Below, one piece after another: positions 60,205-63,457 of a stretch of DNA of 63,457 bases. Every line of letters starts with the position of its first letter. Position 1 is the stretch's first letter. Both the position numbers and the translations under genes were made by a program. The notes under the pieces are model-generated. The model did no database searches. It was not told the origin of the DNA and saw nothing but the letters and a program-made list of their open reading frames with translations. This DNA comes from Candidatus Omnitrophota bacterium (GTDB lineage Bacteria > Omnitrophota > Gorgyraeia > Gorgyraeales > Gorgyraeaceae), in the NCBI GenBank assembly GCA_018819285.1, contig JAHJQM010000023.1, positions 1-63,457 on the forward strand. The letters are read 5' to 3'.

Positions 60205-60387
60205 ATGAATAATTGGATGACAAATAATTTCTGGATAAAAATAGTATCGCTGGTACTTGCTGTAATAACGTGGTTTTATGTTAACGAAGAGCTGATCAAA
60301 GAAAAAAATATGGTCAAGCAATTATATAAAACTTCGACTATAAGGCAGATTCAAAATCCATCCTATAATAAAAAGCCAGTGAAATAA
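60205..60387 (+). CDS. CdaR/YbbR N-terminal membrane anchor-like mini-protein (60 aa, no YbbR repeats)
   Basis: MNNWMTNNFWIKIVSLVLAVITWFYVNEELIKEKN matches the N-terminal style of CdaR; located after cdaA. Confidence 0.6.
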   Translation: MNNWMTNNFWIKIVSLVLAVITWFYVNEELIKEKNMVKQLYKTSTIRQIQNPSYNKKPVK

Positions 60388-60407
60388 AGATCTTTTCAAG
60401 AGAAAAA

Positions 60408-61124
60408 ATGCCTAAATTAGGAGTTAATATAGATCACGTTGCAACTTTAAGGCAGGCCAGGGGAGGCGTGGAACCTGGCGCTATTGAAGCTGCTTTGATA
60501 TGCGAGAAGGCAGGTTGTGACAGCATTGTTGCGCATCTAAGGGAAGACAGGCGGCACATAAATGATAGTGATGTCATTGAGTTAAGGAGAAGAATAAATA
60601 TAAGGTTTAATCTTGAGATGTCAATAAATCCGGAGATAGTGGCTATCGCCTTGAAGCTTGGGCCTGATCAAGTTACTCTAGTGCCTGAAAAAAGGCGGGA
60701 ACTTACAACAGAAGGTGGATTAAACGTTATAAAATTTGAAAAAAAGCTGGCTAAGGTAACAGCATTGTTCAATGAAAAAGACATAGACGTGAGTGTTTTT
60801 ATTGGGCCTGACAAGAAGGAGATCCGTTCTGCTATATATATAGGTATAGGCATTATAGAAATACATACAGGAGAATATAGTCTGGCGAAAGATAAGAAGT
60901 CTATGTCCAAAGAGTTTAAGAAAATAGAAGATTCAGCCGAATACGCAATGTCCAAAGGCATTATTGTAAACGCGGGGCATGGCCTTAATTATATGAATGT
61001 TAAACCAATAGCTAATATTAAAGGCATAAACGAGCTAAATATCGGCCATTCTATAATATCTCGGGCTGTGTTTACAGGATTGTATAAAGCAGTTAGGGAT
61101 ATGCAGGCGTTAATATCAGAATAA
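60408..61124 (+). CDS. pdxJ: Pyridoxine 5'-phosphate synthase
   Basis: LGVNIDHVATLRQARGGVEPG; HLREDRRHI; NAGHGLNY. Confidence 0.97.
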   Translation: MPKLGVNIDHVATLRQARGGVEPGAIEAALICEKAGCDSIVAHLREDRRHINDSDVIELRRRINIRFNLEMSINPEIVAIALKLGPDQVTLVPEKRRELTTEGGLNVIKFEKKLAKVTALFNEKDIDVSVFIGPDKKEIRSAIYIGIGIIEIHTGEYSLAKDKKSMSKEFKKIEDSAEYAMSKGIIVNAGHGLNYMNVKPIANIKGINELNIGHSIISRAVFTGLYKAVRDMQALISE

Positions 61125-61159
61125 GTTGACACTCTAACATTGTTGGAGTGTCAACTTAT
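61121..61159. repeat. Stop-proximal palindrome family copy
   Basis: ATAAGTTGACACTCTAACATTGTTGGAGTGTCAACTTAT. Confidence 0.85.
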
Positions 61160-61175
61160 TTAAGATAATAAGATA

Positions 61176-61556
61176 ATGATAATAGGAACAGGCATTGATA
61201 TAATAGAGGTATCGCGGGTAAAAAAAGCTCTGGATATGTGGGGCGATAAATTCCTGAGCAGGGTTTTTACCAAGAGGGAACTTTCTTATGCGAACAAAAA
61301 AAAATTTCCGCATGAAAATTTGGCTGCGAGGTTTGCCTGCAAAGAAGCAGTCTTAAAGGCATTCGGAGATACAAGGGTGGGCATAAACTTAAAAAATATA
61401 GAAGTCCTGAATGATTCAAAAGGCAAGCCGGAAGTAATATTGCACGAAGAAGCCATGAAATTTGCAAACAAGAATAAGTTAAACAAGATAATAGTCAGCA
61501 TGTCTCATACAAATAATTACGCAATCAGCAATGCAATACTCTGGAGAAACGAGTAG
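61176..61556 (+). CDS. acpS: Holo-[acyl-carrier-protein] synthase
   Basis: IGTGIDIIEVSRVKKAL; FPHENLAARFACKEAVLKAFG. Confidence 0.96.
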   Translation: MIIGTGIDIIEVSRVKKALDMWGDKFLSRVFTKRELSYANKKKFPHENLAARFACKEAVLKAFGDTRVGINLKNIEVLNDSKGKPEVILHEEAMKFANKNKLNKIIVSMSHTNNYAISNAILWRNE

Positions 61557-61591
61557 GGGGCAGTCGTGACTGTCCTCTACTACATAATATT

Positions 61592-62542
<951 letters not shown>

Positions 62543-62698
62543 TGTAAGCTTAAAAATAGTAGGTAGCAGGGGATTTGAATAGAGCTTTGCGCCGAGCGAA
62601 GCGAGGAAAAGTCCGCCAAGAATATTGGCGGACGACAGCAAAGCGAATGGCCGACTTTGCCCGAAGGGCAAAGCGCCAAATCTTTCTCTGTCTATCAT

Positions 62699-62769
62699 GC
62701 GGGTGTAGCTCAATGGTAGAGCGCTAGCCTTCCAAGCTAGTTACGACGGTTCGATCCCGTTCACCCGCT
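62699..62769 (+). tRNA. tRNA-Gly (UCC)
   Basis: GCGGGTGTAGCTCAATGGTAGAGCGCTAGCCTTCCAAGCTAG...CACCCGCT. Confidence 0.93.
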
Positions 62770-62792
62770 CCGAATTTTGCTTCACAAATTTC

Positions 62793-62867
62793 GCTGGCGT
62801 AGCTCAACGGCAGAGCAATGGTTTTGTAAACCATAGGTTGGAGGTTCGATTCCTCTCGCCAGCTCCA
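62793..62867 (+). tRNA. tRNA-Thr (UGU)
   Basis: GCTGGCGTAGCTCAACGGCAGAGCAATGGTTTTGTAAACCAT...CGCCAGCTCCA; anticodon TGT. Confidence 0.93.
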
Positions 62868-63021
62868 GATTATTGAAGAGGAATCGAAGTGAGTCCCGAT
62901 AAATGCGACGCATAGGAGCATTTGTTTATCGGGACGAGTGGCCGACTTTGCCCGAAGGGCAAAGCGCCGATTCCTCTCGCCAGCTCCAGATTATTGAAGA
63001 GGAATCGAAGTGAGTCCCGAT
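62847..63021. repeat. Direct duplication of the tRNA-Thr 3' end plus flank (~54 bp) bracketing a small palindromic insertion
   Basis: CGATTCCTCTCGCCAGCTCCAGATTATTGAAGAGGAATCGAAGTGAGTCCCGATA occurs twice, 121 bp apart. Confidence 0.85.
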
Positions 63022-63141
63022 AGTTCCACAATTTTTGTATTATTTGAATAGTTAGGTAACATATATTGCAATAGCCAGGGCTGGCAAGAACAATCGGCGT
63101 TACCTATTATTGAAAATAGTATAAAATATATTATTTTTTTC

Positions 63142-63169
63142 TTGACAATAGCCTAGAATATGGTAAAAT
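63142..63169 (+). promoter_or_regulatory. Putative sigma70 promoter TTGACA-16-TAAAAT for tRNA-Thr/tuf
   Basis: TTGACA 63142-63147; TATGG-TAAAAT at 63164-63169. Confidence 0.7.
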
Positions 63170-63211
63170 TCCTAATTCTATATACCATATACCATGATAG
63201 CGGCATTTAAT

Positions 63212-63284
<73 letters not shown>

Positions 63285-63316
63285 CCGTCGATTAACGTTT
63301 AATCAGGAGGATTAAC

Positions 63317-63457
63317 ATGGCAAAAGAAAAATTTGAACGTAAAAAACCACACGTAAATATCGGCACCATAGGACATGTTGATCACGGCAAGACCACGCTT
63401 ACCAGCGCTATCACAAAGGTTCTTTCTAGCCGCGGCTTAGCCCAGGCAAGGAACTAC
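63317..63457 (+). CDS. tuf: Elongation factor Tu (5' part, truncated by window end)
   Basis: [47 protein letters not shown]. Confidence 0.97.
   Translation, partial: MAKEKFERKKPHVNIGTIGHVDHGKTTLTSAITKVLSSRGLAQARNY

Overview
63.5 kb bacterial contig window, AT-rich. The lineage is not provable from the sequence; the overall style suggests a Candidatus Omnitrophota/PVC-like genome (inference only). Left third (1-15.6 kb): an accessory surface-polysaccharide/RiPP island with radical SAM proteins, glycosyltransferases, O-antigen ligase-like proteins, and a cluster of nucleotidyltransferase, a 50-aa Cys-rich precursor peptide (missing from the ORF track), two PqqD-like proteins, a radical SAM/SPASM protein, an HprK-like kinase, a glycosyltransferase and a McjB/B2-type leader peptidase. 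From 15.6 kb on: housekeeping genes rpsO-pnp-uppP-ftsK-rodZ-rimO-pgsA-pgpA, thpR/cinA (minus strand), recA-degP-alaS-hisDBHAFI-trpEGDCF-xre-like-apgM-lysC-cimA-valS-nadC-uvrB-birA-coaX-mnmA-larE-tRNA-Met-tilS-ftsH-folP-cdaA-(mini cdaR)-pdxJ-acpS-nnrD, then tRNA-Tyr/Gly/Thr/Thr and the start of tuf. Two candidates stand out. (1) A RiPP locus combining a Cys-rich, Ser-ending precursor with radical SAM/SPASM, tandem PqqD, HprK-like kinase and B2 protease. (2) Two ~304-nt paralogous structured elements flanking nadC, whose helices are kept by compensatory changes while loops are conserved; this looks like a large structured ncRNA. The window also holds several families of small palindromic repeats: one just after stop codons, one just before start codons, several in frame inside ORFs, and one tied to tRNA 3' ends.
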